A stretch of 32,778 nt of DNA from Candidatus Altimarinota bacterium. Its GTDB lineage: Bacteria > Cyanobacteriota > Cyanobacteriia > Cyanobacteriales > Microcystaceae. Numbering within the stretch: the stretch's first letter is position 1; each line of letters begins with the position of its first letter. The DNA lies in assembly GCA_012031035.1 (NCBI GenBank), contig JAAUUT010000067.1, forward strand, positions 1-32,778, given 5' to 3'. Shown here piece after piece: positions 9,301 through 15,850 of the stretch. The notes beneath the pieces were generated by a model. That model saw only the letters and a program-made list of their open reading frames with translations, was not told the DNA's origin and did no database searches. A program made the translations under genes and the position numbers.

Positions 9301-9436
9301 TAGTGTTTCCGCTAGGGGTAACGACAGAATTATTAGGCAAAGTATTGTCTGGAACAATTTGCGCTTGGGCTAGACCAGACGAAAAAATTCCCAGACAGCT
9401 ACCTGGAATAAGCGCGCACGACCAGAGGCGATACAT
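6356..9436 (-). CDS. Two-partner-secretion (TpsA) filamentous-haemagglutinin-like exoprotein
   Basis: A 1026-residue protein. A signal peptide at 1-25 ends LAQA. It is followed by the haemagglutination-activity (TPS) domain at about 26-150, with FEQFSVPTGGEAFF, IFTRVTG and the hallmark NPNGI at 112-116. Residues about 210-900 are a repetitive beta-helix. From residue 344 a clear supersecondary unit of about 63 residues recurs, opening GGN(L/I)-x-(I/V)-x-T-(E/D)-x-L and containing GNAGN/GDAGN turns. The tail carries a Cys-containing ACTANRENVF segment and GKGGLPEDP, which I associate with the C-termini of cyanobacterial TPS proteins. Such proteins cross the outer membrane through a TpsB pore, but no TpsB gene is in the window. 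It is the first gene of the leftward CHAT/DUF928 run. Adhesion or matrix structure is the likely role. Confidence 0.9.
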   Translation of the reverse strand: MYRLWSCALIPGSCLGIFSSGLAQAQIVPDNTLPNNSVVTPSGNTNEITGGTRVNNNLFHSFEQFSVPTGGEAFFNNPQAIENIFTRVTGRSISNIDGTIRANGVANLFLLNPNGILFGPNASLNIGGSFVATTADSYRWANGSKFSAVDPQAPPLLTINVPIGLQTGSNPGQIVVQGTGNNLGLNPNNFEIIRDFRPAGLQVKPGKTLALVGGDILLEGGNLTAEGGRVELWSVKNGRVLVGNVDGDLFLNKTQKTLDYGNIQLAQASSVDTSGAEGGDIRIQGRNLTLTDGSIIFSNTLGSGTGGNLIVKTSESVNIQGISPFSPIFSGLFVDTASGSNGTGGNLTIETENLRVADGGQIGANTFGSGKAGNLSVQAQNIELSGGAFLGPSGLFAVVTPGASGKGGNLTIATERLQIIGGAQVSVSTFGSGDAGNLSLRATEVAIVGTSPGNSSSRLSANVEQGASGTGGNLFVETDRLRLTDGGQIIANTFGFGDAGNLTVKSQDVEIIGSSSAFAPSALLADVARPNATGNGGNIIVETDRLRIANGAGVGASTFGIGNAGSVTIEAQEIEVIGEGEPGTSFLATTVIPGATGQGGNLRIETGRLRVSDGGQIAVSTGGDGNAGELIINADRVELIGSSPRGASGLFANAVIGKGNGGNILLNTDRLILLDGATISTSNFSTNPNTPPGQGQAGDIDIKANSLFLDRQSNITAATNSGGGGNMNIHVDKSLFVRRGAQISAETFGIGDGGRINLVTESLEIASGSEIVTDSAGLGQAGNITITSDRINLNRGNIAAISKQTGGGDISLTSQFILLENGSTISTSVLDSTGGGGNIDINTAIFAAIENSDIRADAVSGAGGNIQITTQGLFLSPDSDITASSQFGVDGTVEIIDLNVNRTSGLVQLPETMSDPTRLVASACTANRENVFAVTGKGGLPEDPSQTLRGETYWVDKRSVDRERVENVRDLPAKSNPSFRSQNSIVEAKGWKIDEDGTLLLVAEPVDPILNSSGQQKPQCGGKVNL

Positions 9437-9505
9437 AGGATTTCAAGACTTTCTTTAAAATTTTCTCCGGTTAATTATTTAAAAGTAAAGACAGGCGATC
9501 GCTCT

Positions 9506-9642
9506 TTATTTTTTGCCACGATGCACCAAGCGCGATATCAGACGCAAACCGCCCATTCCAAACAGTACGCCGCCAACGATAGACGGTTCGGGAACGCTAG
9601 CAGATGGGGATAAAAATCGCTCCTCGCTAGCTAATCGATTCG
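9506..9642 (-). other. Out-of-frame PEP-CTERM tail of the upstream metalloprotease
   Basis: Directly after the protease stop, another frame reads LANRLASEER, then SVPEPS, a hydrophobic stretch IVGGVLFGMGG and a basic end SRLVHRGKK before TAA at 9506-9508. This is a complete PEP-CTERM signal. Adding one T to the TTTT run (minus strand, 9645-9648) changes QQF-stop into QQFLANRL and joins the two parts into a 463-residue protein. The segment is therefore the original C-terminus, cut off by a one-base deletion or a sequencing error. Confidence 0.85.
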
Positions 9643-10896
9643 CTAAAACTGCTGCCACAACGTTTCATCTCGCCACCAACCTTGTCCACTACCTCCACTG
9701 CCCCATCCTATTTCGTAAACTTCACTTTCTTCAATCATTGCGATTACATCCTCGGTGCGGTCTTGGGATAGCCGCGTGGCTGCTTCTGTTGGATTTGCTT
9801 CCAGCCAAGCTACCGTAACTCCTAGCCTTGCTGCCAAACGTTGTTTTGCCTGAAGTTCTAGAGTCGCCAGACCGATCCCGCTTTCTTGAAGATTCCAACC
9901 AAGTGCATCCATCGTGCGTCTGTCAAGCAGGCTAATATTTCTTCTCTGACCCAGACGAAGTAAGGGATCCATCACTCCTAACGGATTATCCTGCTGCTTC
10001 CAGTGGCTAGCTTGATAACCATCGCCTCCTAACGTTAGATCTTTTCCGGTGGCAAAGTCGGCTATTCTGGTTTTGCCGCGATCGAAGGATAAATAGGCAT
10101 CGCCGCCGATTGAAAGATCGATGATTCCGCTAGTTTGGCTTCTAGAAGAGTAACGAAACATATCTAAGGGCGTTATATAAAGATTTCCGCCTTCCTCATC
10201 CCCATCATCGTCATCGTCATCGTCGTCATCCCCAGAATTGCTATTTAATAATCCAGGGCCATCAACCCCACTGACAAAGCCGAGAACGTGAGCGATTTCG
10301 TGCATTCCCGTGCTGAGGTAGTCTAACTTATCGTTTGCGACGCTACTATCTTGATAATTGTAGTTCCAGCCAACTGGTTTATCTTTGAGATTACTAATGA
10401 GGATAACGCCATCAAGACCGCTATCGTCGAGCATCCCAAGCGCTTTGGCATTGGCGCGGGTTAAATTAATCTGCTCGTTTTCTTCTTGCGTGCGACCGTT
10501 AATCATGACGTTGTATCCGTCATCATCATTTTGCAAATTGGCGTAAGCACTGCGATCGTCTGTGGAAGTTCTATCTCGATACATTCCAGAGCGAAAAGTA
10601 TCGTAGGATCGCTCGGCACTTATCCCTGGTAGCGCTCCACCAATGGCATTTGTCGGTAAACTATCATCTGTTTGGGTATAGATGTTGACAGAAACATTAT
10701 CGGATAGATGAGAAGACCAGATTCCACCAGCCATTTCCATGCCTACCATTTGCTCTAAGCTAGTCCCTGGCGCATAGCTGAAGTTGAAAGTTACTGCTCT
10801 GGCAGCAGCATGACTCTCAATAACGGCGATCGTTGCTAGGGTTACAGAAGCAAAAGGTTTGACAAAACCAATTTTACGAGAACGATTGTTTAACAT
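9643..10896 (-). CDS. NF038122-type HExxH metalloprotease, frameshifted before its PEP-CTERM
   Basis: The 417-residue product as read has an N-terminal export region ending near AARA and a zinc motif HEIAHVLGF (His199, Glu200, His203) followed by VSGVD. This matches the PEP-CTERM-associated metalloprotease family known as NF038122. The zinc motif is followed by a run of nine Asp residues, then PLDMFRYS, a conserved GVMDPLL segment and LDALGW-like DALGW. The C-terminus carries the motif IGWGSGGSGQGWW, shared with the paralogue upstream. The stop at 9643 comes early: the sorting tail lies just downstream in another frame. As read, the protease would be secreted but not anchored. The function, extracellular proteolysis, is inferred from the zinc motif. 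Confidence 0.8.
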   Translation of the reverse strand: MLNNRSRKIGFVKPFASVTLATIAVIESHAAARAVTFNFSYAPGTSLEQMVGMEMAGGIWSSHLSDNVSVNIYTQTDDSLPTNAIGGALPGISAERSYDTFRSGMYRDRTSTDDRSAYANLQNDDDGYNVMINGRTQEENEQINLTRANAKALGMLDDSGLDGVILISNLKDKPVGWNYNYQDSSVANDKLDYLSTGMHEIAHVLGFVSGVDGPGLLNSNSGDDDDDDDDDGDEEGGNLYITPLDMFRYSSRSQTSGIIDLSIGGDAYLSFDRGKTRIADFATGKDLTLGGDGYQASHWKQQDNPLGVMDPLLRLGQRRNISLLDRRTMDALGWNLQESGIGLATLELQAKQRLAARLGVTVAWLEANPTEAATRLSQDRTEDVIAMIEESEVYEIGWGSGGSGQGWWRDETLWQQF

Positions 10897-11232
10897 CTTA
10901 ATTCAGAGGAGTAAGCAATAAGTAAGAAACACGATTGTTGTATGATTTAGCCCCTCTAGCCCTCCAACTTCCCTTTCATCCCCTCCTTACCCCCCTCCGG
11001 CTCCCCCTTGCCAAGGGGGGGGAGAGCGGGGGAAAGAGGGGGGGCTAAAGTCCCCCAAGGTTGGGGGATTTAGGAGGCAGACACTTCGATCTATTCAACT
11101 GAAAATCGCTTTAACTGAGAGCTTGCACTATTACTCATACTAGATCCGCTTTTACCTCAACCCCATCCGATAGGGCGCTTTGAGGGCAAAGAGGGGTTTG
11201 CTTACCGGATTTGGTATCAATAGTCCGCCCCT
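10897..11232. repeat. Spacer with G/C-rich hairpin repeats
   Basis: No gene is seen. Two perfect hairpins stand out: CCCCCTT (11003-11009) with AAGGGGG (11013-11019), and CCCCCAA (11052-11058) with TTGGGGG (11061-11067). Such C-run/G-run palindromes are a common dispersed spacer repeat in cyanobacteria. The surrounding sequence is a strand-asymmetric C-rich block (about 10950-11010) followed by a G-rich block. Confidence 0.7.
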
Positions 11233-11403
11233 CGATTTAAATCGCTACCTCATCTATAAAGTCGTTTTTAGACGACTGGGTAAGTATTTCAGTCCATTTT
11301 AACTTATATCTTGCCCCATTCTCAATAAACCGCCAGCGATTACAATCGCTGCCTCATATGTAAAGTCGTTTTTATACGACTGGAGCAAGTGTTTCAGTCC
11401 ATT
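11233..11403. repeat. Hairpin-chain element, two tandem copies about 104 bp apart
   Basis: Copy 1 (from 11233) and copy 2 (from 11334) share the order: an A/T-centred stem, then CCTCAT, then AGTCGT-loop-ACGACT, a spacer, then TTTCAGTCCATT. Perfect stems are CGATTTAAATCG (11233-11244), AGTCGT/ACGACT (11260-11277 and 11364-11381) and CAGCGATT/AATCGCTG (11334-11341, 11344-11351). The stems differ in sequence but keep pairing, which suggests structure matters. It contains no open frame that looks like a protein. Confidence 0.75.
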
Positions 11404-11548
11404 GAAATGGACTTTGTATATGAGACGGGGAATTCATTCCCCGGCGGTTATTGCAACTGCTGCAAGATCTGAGTTTTAATGGACTTGATATGTAAGACGG
11501 GGAATTAATTAAGAGGCGGCTAATGAGAAGAGTGCAAGATCTGAGTTT
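11396..11548. repeat. Hairpin-chain element, 72-bp tandem repeat
   Basis: Two units offset by 72 bases: AATGGACT recurs at 11406 and 11478, and GCAAGATCTGAGTTT at 11462 and 11534. In the first unit AGTCCATT/AATGGACT (11396-11403, 11406-11413) and CGGGGAAT/ATTCCCCG (11426-11433, 11436-11443) are perfect 8-bp stems with two-base loops. In the second unit the matching stems have decayed. Confidence 0.75.
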
Positions 11549-11659
11549 AAGAAACACGACTGAAATGCGATCGCGTTTTGTTTTTTGGCAGAAGTGAATC
11601 GATAACTTAAAAATTCATGTCAATAAACCTCCCTTAATTTCTTTTGCTCTCTATCGAGA

Positions 11660-13573
11660 TTACTTTTTGCTACGATTCTTCCGCAACCAACTCAATCCCG
11701 ACACAATGACTAACAAACCTGCCCAACAAGAAGGTTCGGGTATTGAGGCAGAGGTAACTTTACCCGTACCCGTATTTTCAAAGCTCGACCCAGAATCTCT
11801 CGTTTGCCGCCACCACCCTTGACTCCCACTTCCAGAACTCCAGCCAATCGGTGAGTCGGGGCCTGCAATACTATCTAGCTGAGCGAGATCCTCGTTAATT
11901 TGTGCTTCTGAGGCCTGCCACAACCACCCCTGACCGCTGCCCCCAGAACCCCAGCCAATTGGTGAGTCAGGGCTAGCAATCCCAAGCAGTTTAGCCAGGG
12001 CTGCATCTAGTTCCGTTTGAGTCGGATTTTGACCGTTAAAGGTTTCCTGATACAGTAGCCTCAACGCTTCTGTAACTTCATTTTTCCACTCGGTTTGTTG
12101 AGTTCCGCTAGCATCTCGAATTGTGGCTGCTAAGGTGGTAAGCTGCAACCAAGTCGCGTTTTTGAGGTTGTCTTTTAATTGTGTCGATGAACCGTTGAGC
12201 CAACTGGCTATTTGTCGATCTAAAGGGTCTTTTAGTTTATTTTGATAGACTAAAACTAAGTCTGCTAGGGATTTTTGTTCGTCAGAGGCTCCTTTGAGGG
12301 CTTCTTCCAGTCGTTGGTTGGGATCTCCTTTAACGCTCGCGACGTTACTCAGCGTTTCATCAATTCCCAGCAATCGTTTTTGATATTCTTCTTCTGCTCT
12401 CGCTTGTAGCTCCGACCAAAGTTCTGGCTCTAAATCTTTAATGGCATCGCGCTCTATGGCTAATTTTGCCATTTCTGCATTTAAATAATCGGTTAATACT
12501 TTTTCTAGGGCGCTCAAATCTGGATTATCGGCACTCCAATGGATACTTCCTATTGCAGTTTTCACATCTGCAAGCAATTGTGGCTGCCTATCCCAGCCTA
12601 TGCTATCGAGCAGTCGCAGGTCGAGGTCTGAAATATTTATTCGTTGACCCTGTTCGAGTAAAGGAGTCATAATTCCTCTAGAGTCGCCATCCCGCCAATG
12701 ACTGACCTGTAATCCATCGTTAGTCACGCCTGTAGAAAAGTCACCCAGATTATTAGCGCCGCCGTCAACTGAAAAGTAAGTCGAACCGTTCGTTGCATCG
12801 GGAACGCCTAGCGCTTTACTCTTGTCAGAATAGCGGACTAAATCCATCGGGCTGACATAATCTAAATTTGGATCTATTGTCGTGCCTTCTTGAGATAAGA
12901 TATCGACGGCATCAACTCCACTAACAAAGCCAAGGGCGTGACCGATTTCGTGAGTTGCTGAGGTTAGGAGGTCGTATTTATCGCTAGGAACTCCCTCATT
13001 GGTATTGTAATGCCAAGGCGCTGCGCTATTAATCCGAATCCTGGCATCAAAGTCGGTTTCGTTGGAGGAGATGAGGTCTAATGCTTTGGCATTGGCGCGG
13101 GTTAACCAAACGGTTTCTCCTTTTTCAACGGTCGTTCCTTTGAGATAGTCAAAGGTTGTGTCATTTTTCAAATGATTAGACGCGCTATAATCGTCTGGCG
13201 AACTGCGATCGCGATTGATTTGAGTCAAAAAGTTGCTATAATTCACTCTCGTCATTCCCGGACGCGCGCCAGCTAACGCTGTATCGGGAAGCGTGCCATA
13301 ATCGACGAAAATATTGACGCGAACATCATCGGTTACGATATCGAGAAAATCGCTATCGACTCGCTGCGCTGACCAAGCATTGCCAGCTTCCCAAAATACT
13401 GACATGACTTCTATCGGCGTTCCTTGGGCAAAGGTAAAATTGAATTGTGCGGCTTGCGCCGAATTAGTAGGCTCGATGAGTGCAGCCGATGCTAGAGTGA
13501 TAGTAGTAACCCACTTGCGAGTTCTCGCCAGTCGAGTATTAAGGATGTGTGAGTTTTGAGTCTTGTTTTGCAT
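11660..13573 (-). CDS. NF038122-type HExxH metalloprotease with PEP-CTERM anchor
   Basis: A 637-residue paralogue of the downstream protease. An export region ends near AQAAQFNF. The zinc motif is HEIGHALGF (His208, Glu209, His212) followed by VSGVD, and the same MTPLL and DSIGW blocks follow. It is longer because of a mostly helical, charged insertion at about 340-530. The C-terminal part holds the Gly/Ser/Trp motif twice (SPIGWGSGGSGQGW and SPIGWSSGSGSQGWW). It ends with an intact PEP-CTERM: IPEPS at 611-615, a hydrophobic helix and the tail RKNRSKK. It should be exported and exosortase-sorted. It lies on the same strand as the other protease, but 760 bases of repeats separate them, so co-transcription is uncertain. 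Exact substrates are unknown. Confidence 0.88.
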   Translation of the reverse strand: MQNKTQNSHILNTRLARTRKWVTTITLASAALIEPTNSAQAAQFNFTFAQGTPIEVMSVFWEAGNAWSAQRVDSDFLDIVTDDVRVNIFVDYGTLPDTALAGARPGMTRVNYSNFLTQINRDRSSPDDYSASNHLKNDTTFDYLKGTTVEKGETVWLTRANAKALDLISSNETDFDARIRINSAAPWHYNTNEGVPSDKYDLLTSATHEIGHALGFVSGVDAVDILSQEGTTIDPNLDYVSPMDLVRYSDKSKALGVPDATNGSTYFSVDGGANNLGDFSTGVTNDGLQVSHWRDGDSRGIMTPLLEQGQRINISDLDLRLLDSIGWDRQPQLLADVKTAIGSIHWSADNPDLSALEKVLTDYLNAEMAKLAIERDAIKDLEPELWSELQARAEEEYQKRLLGIDETLSNVASVKGDPNQRLEEALKGASDEQKSLADLVLVYQNKLKDPLDRQIASWLNGSSTQLKDNLKNATWLQLTTLAATIRDASGTQQTEWKNEVTEALRLLYQETFNGQNPTQTELDAALAKLLGIASPDSPIGWGSGGSGQGWLWQASEAQINEDLAQLDSIAGPDSPIGWSSGSGSQGWWRQTRDSGSSFENTGTGKVTSASIPEPSCWAGLLVIVSGLSWLRKNRSKK

Positions 13574-13720
13574 CTAAAGATTTCCCATTAGAGCGCTTTT
13601 TCCCGATCGATATTTAGTTATGAAGTTGCTATTTACCTCTAAAAGCTTCTTTAAGTAGAAATGACTAAATAAAGTTCCGGTGGCTTATTTGGAGTAGGCT
13701 AAGAATAACGAAGTGACTTC

Positions 13721-13750
13721 AGTTTTTAAACTTATCGAAGTTTAAAAACT
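13721..13750. repeat. Perfect 13-bp inverted repeat upstream of the metalloprotease
   Basis: AGTTTTTAAACTT (13721-13733) pairs exactly with AAGTTTAAAAACT (13738-13750) around a four-base ATCG loop, 148 bases before the protease start. A smaller palindrome, GAAGTGACTTC, abuts it at 13710-13720. It follows no gene in either direction, so an operator or transcript-leader structure is more likely than a terminator. Confidence 0.7.
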
Positions 13751-13913
13751 AATTTTATGTACTTACATAATTTTCTTAATTAAAATTTAGCATTTAATTG
13801 GAACTTTTTTTCTTAAACTAATTAAAAGCATCAAAAAGTAAATTTTTAGATGAGTTGTTCGACTAGTTAGAGAAAAGTCGCTGTTAAGTAAGTCATTATA
13901 ATTAAATATCAAA

Positions 13914-13975
13914 CGTAGTACGTTCTTCGCGTAGCGTGCGCGACAGCACATACATCTTGCTCGCACTGCGCTCTC
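13914..13975. repeat. GC-rich REP-like repeat
   Basis: A GC-rich island within AT-rich sequence contains TTCGCGTAGCGTGCGCG and GCACTGCGCTC words, of the kind found in dispersed cyanobacterial repeats. The word CGCGTAGCGTG is the reverse complement of the CACGCTACGCG inside the repeat embedded in the histidine kinase gene (about 15229-15239). Confidence 0.55.
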
Positions 13976-14314
13976 TAAAAAAATTATGTTTGCTTACTTA
14001 GATTGCTTCATAATTTAATAGTAATTGTAAAAATTAAGAATTAATCTAATCTTTGTTTCGATAGCTTTAAAACTTGAAAAGTTAATTTGCATTTTTTGGG
14101 CAACGACACTTGGCATAACAAGCTCAAATCGGCAATAATTGTTAATAATAAAGTGCGATCGCTCATTAGGAGTATGAGTAGGCGATCCCGCTTCTTTCAC
14201 AAGCATTACCAAATAAAAATAGATTGATGCCTTGTTTGAGAAACACGAACTAAAAAGACACTATCTATGTAAGTGGGTAATTCATGATTAATCCCCTAAC
14301 CAATTTTTTTTGTG

Positions 14315-15691
14315 ATGTCACGGTCTACTGTCTCAAATTCAATCCCTCGACAGAAACCCAAATTGCCTCAAAAATCTTATCTAATAGGTTATTTAACGGC
14401 AATAACAACCATCGTGGGAGTACACATAACATTTTGTTACGTTTCTAGTGCCCGCAGTTTAGAGCAACAGGTAGACGAACGACTGCTGACCCTAGTACAA
14501 GCCGCAGCCCCTAGTTTAGAAATTATACAAGCTAGCGGTCACAACGAAATAGAGCGCAATCTTTCTTGGCGCTATCTGTTCTCAAGTCAAAAGCAAAGCT
14601 TAGAATGGTTCGATGCGAATGGGAGACTCTTGGCGCGAGAAGGAGCTAGTTTTCCCCAATTTCCTTTAGTGAGAAATGTCTCATTTTCGCAGTTAAATAA
14701 AAGCTCTCCTTTATATGAACAAAAAAACAGCTTACGCAGCGTAACAATTGCCGTATATGTTGATAATTTACAGCAGGATACTTTCAATCAAAAAAAGCCG
14801 TTTTTAGAAGGCTATATTCGAGCTAGTTTATCAGAGCGAGAGCTAGTAACTGTTCTGGCTCAAAAACGACTAGAATTTTGTTTGAGTGGGATTTTGCTCT
14901 TAATTCTGCTTGGTATTAGTAGCGTTTATCTCACCGAGTACAATCGCCCTCCAACGAATCCCATTTCGCAACATCTAGAACAACTGACTAATAATCTCTC
15001 GCATTATTTTCGTCATTTTTTAACCAAAATTAGCCTTCCTGTCGAGCTAATGTTGAGTCGTCGAGAACAATATCAACCTTCAGATATCAAAAAACTAGAA
15101 AGGATTGATGTTGCTACCAAACAGATGCAGCGTTTAGTGGAAGATTTGCTATTTTTAATCCGCGCTGATATGAAGGAACAAACAATCAAAATAAAAAAGG
15201 ACAGCGCTAAAGGCGAAGGGGCAAAGCCCACGCTACGCGATCGCATCTTTCTTAATGTTTTACTACAAGAAGCGATCGCACGTTGTGAAGCGATCGCTCA
15301 AGCTAAAAGAATTCTTTTGCAAGCTGACTTGTTTGTTAATGTTGAAGTTAGAGGCGATGCGACTCAACTGAATCAAATATTTTCTCATCTATTGAATAAT
15401 GCGATCGCATACACTGATGCAGGCGGTAGCATTGTCATCTCAGTGAAATCATCGAGAAAGTGGGCGATTGTTTCTGTGGAAGATACGGGTATCGGTATTT
15501 CACCCGAAGACCTAACATTTATTTTTCAATGGTTTTGGCGCTCTCAACCAGCTAAAACGCTTTATCCTGATGGATTAGGATTGGGTTTGGCAATAGCTGA
15601 GGCGATAGTCTCTCAGCATGGCGGGAAGATTACTGTTGACAGTCAATTAGAAAGAGGTAGTTGTTTTCAAGTAAGTCTTCCTTTAGGTTGA
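14315..15691 (+). CDS. Membrane sensor histidine kinase with degenerate H-box
   Basis: About 458 residues from the ATG at 14315 (a GTG at 14312 is in frame; no Shine-Dalgarno helps choose). One transmembrane segment near residues 25-45 and another near 190-210 (FCLSGILLLILLGISSVYL) enclose a sensor domain of about 145 residues that I cannot assign. A HisKA-like helix follows with SHYFRHFLTKI, where His230 fits the phospho-acceptor but the usual Glu and Pro of SHELRTPL are replaced. The ATPase domain is complete: N-box HLLNNAIAYT, G1 DTGIGIS, G2 GLGLGLAIAE. A repeat-derived segment is inserted in frame between the two (see 15203-15245). No response regulator lies next to it, so its partner is unknown. 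The transposon end begins five bases after its stop codon. Confidence 0.85.
   Translation: MSRSTVSNSIPRQKPKLPQKSYLIGYLTAITTIVGVHITFCYVSSARSLEQQVDERLLTLVQAAAPSLEIIQASGHNEIERNLSWRYLFSSQKQSLEWFDANGRLLAREGASFPQFPLVRNVSFSQLNKSSPLYEQKNSLRSVTIAVYVDNLQQDTFNQKKPFLEGYIRASLSERELVTVLAQKRLEFCLSGILLLILLGISSVYLTEYNRPPTNPISQHLEQLTNNLSHYFRHFLTKISLPVELMLSRREQYQPSDIKKLERIDVATKQMQRLVEDLLFLIRADMKEQTIKIKKDSAKGEGAKPTLRDRIFLNVLLQEAIARCEAIAQAKRILLQADLFVNVEVRGDATQLNQIFSHLLNNAIAYTDAGGSIVISVKSSRKWAIVSVEDTGIGISPEDLTFIFQWFWRSQPAKTLYPDGLGLGLAIAEAIVSQHGGKITVDSQLERGSCFQVSLPLG
15203..15245 (+). repeat. Dispersed repeat inserted in frame in the histidine kinase gene
   Basis: The stretch containing GGCGAAGGGGCAAAGCCC followed by ACGCTACGCGATCGC is a typical cyanobacterial spacer-type repeat ending in a HIP1 octamer. 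Here it is translated as SAKGEGAKPTLRDR, a hydrophilic linker between the HisKA helix and the ATPase domain. The frame stays open, so the kinase may tolerate it. Confidence 0.6.
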
Positions 15692-15694
15692 CTT

Positions 15695-15850
15695 CTCCCC
15701 CTGCTAAAGCACCGCTTCGCTGGGGAATTCTAAGCGGATGTCTTCAGACGGGCTAAAGCCACGTCTTCCGACGTTTCCACTAGCTGACCAGAGTTTAATT
15801 CTCTGGGGACGAGTCAAAACGCCCCTAGACAGTCGGCTAAGGTCAATGCT
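15695..15850 (-). ncRNA. Candidate omega RNA (reRNA) of the TnpB element
   Basis: TnpB guide RNAs are known to come from the 3' end of tnpB and the adjoining transposon end. In this stretch several perfect small hairpins follow each other: CCAGAG/CTCTGG (15788-15806), ACGTC-TTCC-GACGT (15761-15774), GGCT-AA-AGCC (about 15751-15760) and the terminal C-run/G-run hairpin (15697-15725). The guide would be the bases just beyond the element, that is the end of the kinase gene read leftwards. Position is inferred from family knowledge; the hairpins are seen. Confidence 0.45.

Larger units (their letters stand above)
13574..14314. other. Gene-free AT-rich spacer between divergent genes
   Basis: About 740 bases separate the protease start (leftward) from the kinase start (rightward), so both promoters should lie here. 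I see no convincing gene; a 65-codon leftward frame at 14015-14212 lacks family features. The spacer holds a long perfect hairpin (13721-13750) and a GC-rich repeat (about 13914-13975). Confidence 0.5.

Noticed and set aside
6491..9458. Many plus-strand open frames opposite the exoprotein gene (for example 7257-7724, 8052-8300, 8981-9373)
   Set aside because: They are antisense shadows of a long repetitive gene; their Pro-rich composition mirrors the Gly/Asn codons of the real frame and no signal, motif or start site supports them.
11233..11548. CRISPR array
   Set aside because: Repeat units are only two copies each, vary in sequence and have no unique spacers of constant size; no cas gene is near.
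11233..11548. HEARO/omega RNA of an IscB-type element
   Set aside because: No HNH/IscB gene is adjacent and I cannot confirm the consensus by eye; left as a check and not a call.
11372..11557. A 61-codon leftward frame with internal repeats
   Set aside because: The repeated peptide simply translates the 72-bp DNA tandem repeat; hairpins explain the sequence better.
14015..14212. A 65-codon leftward frame in the kinase upstream spacer
   Set aside because: AT-rich, no Shine-Dalgarno, no recognisable motif, and ends in low-complexity NFYNYY.
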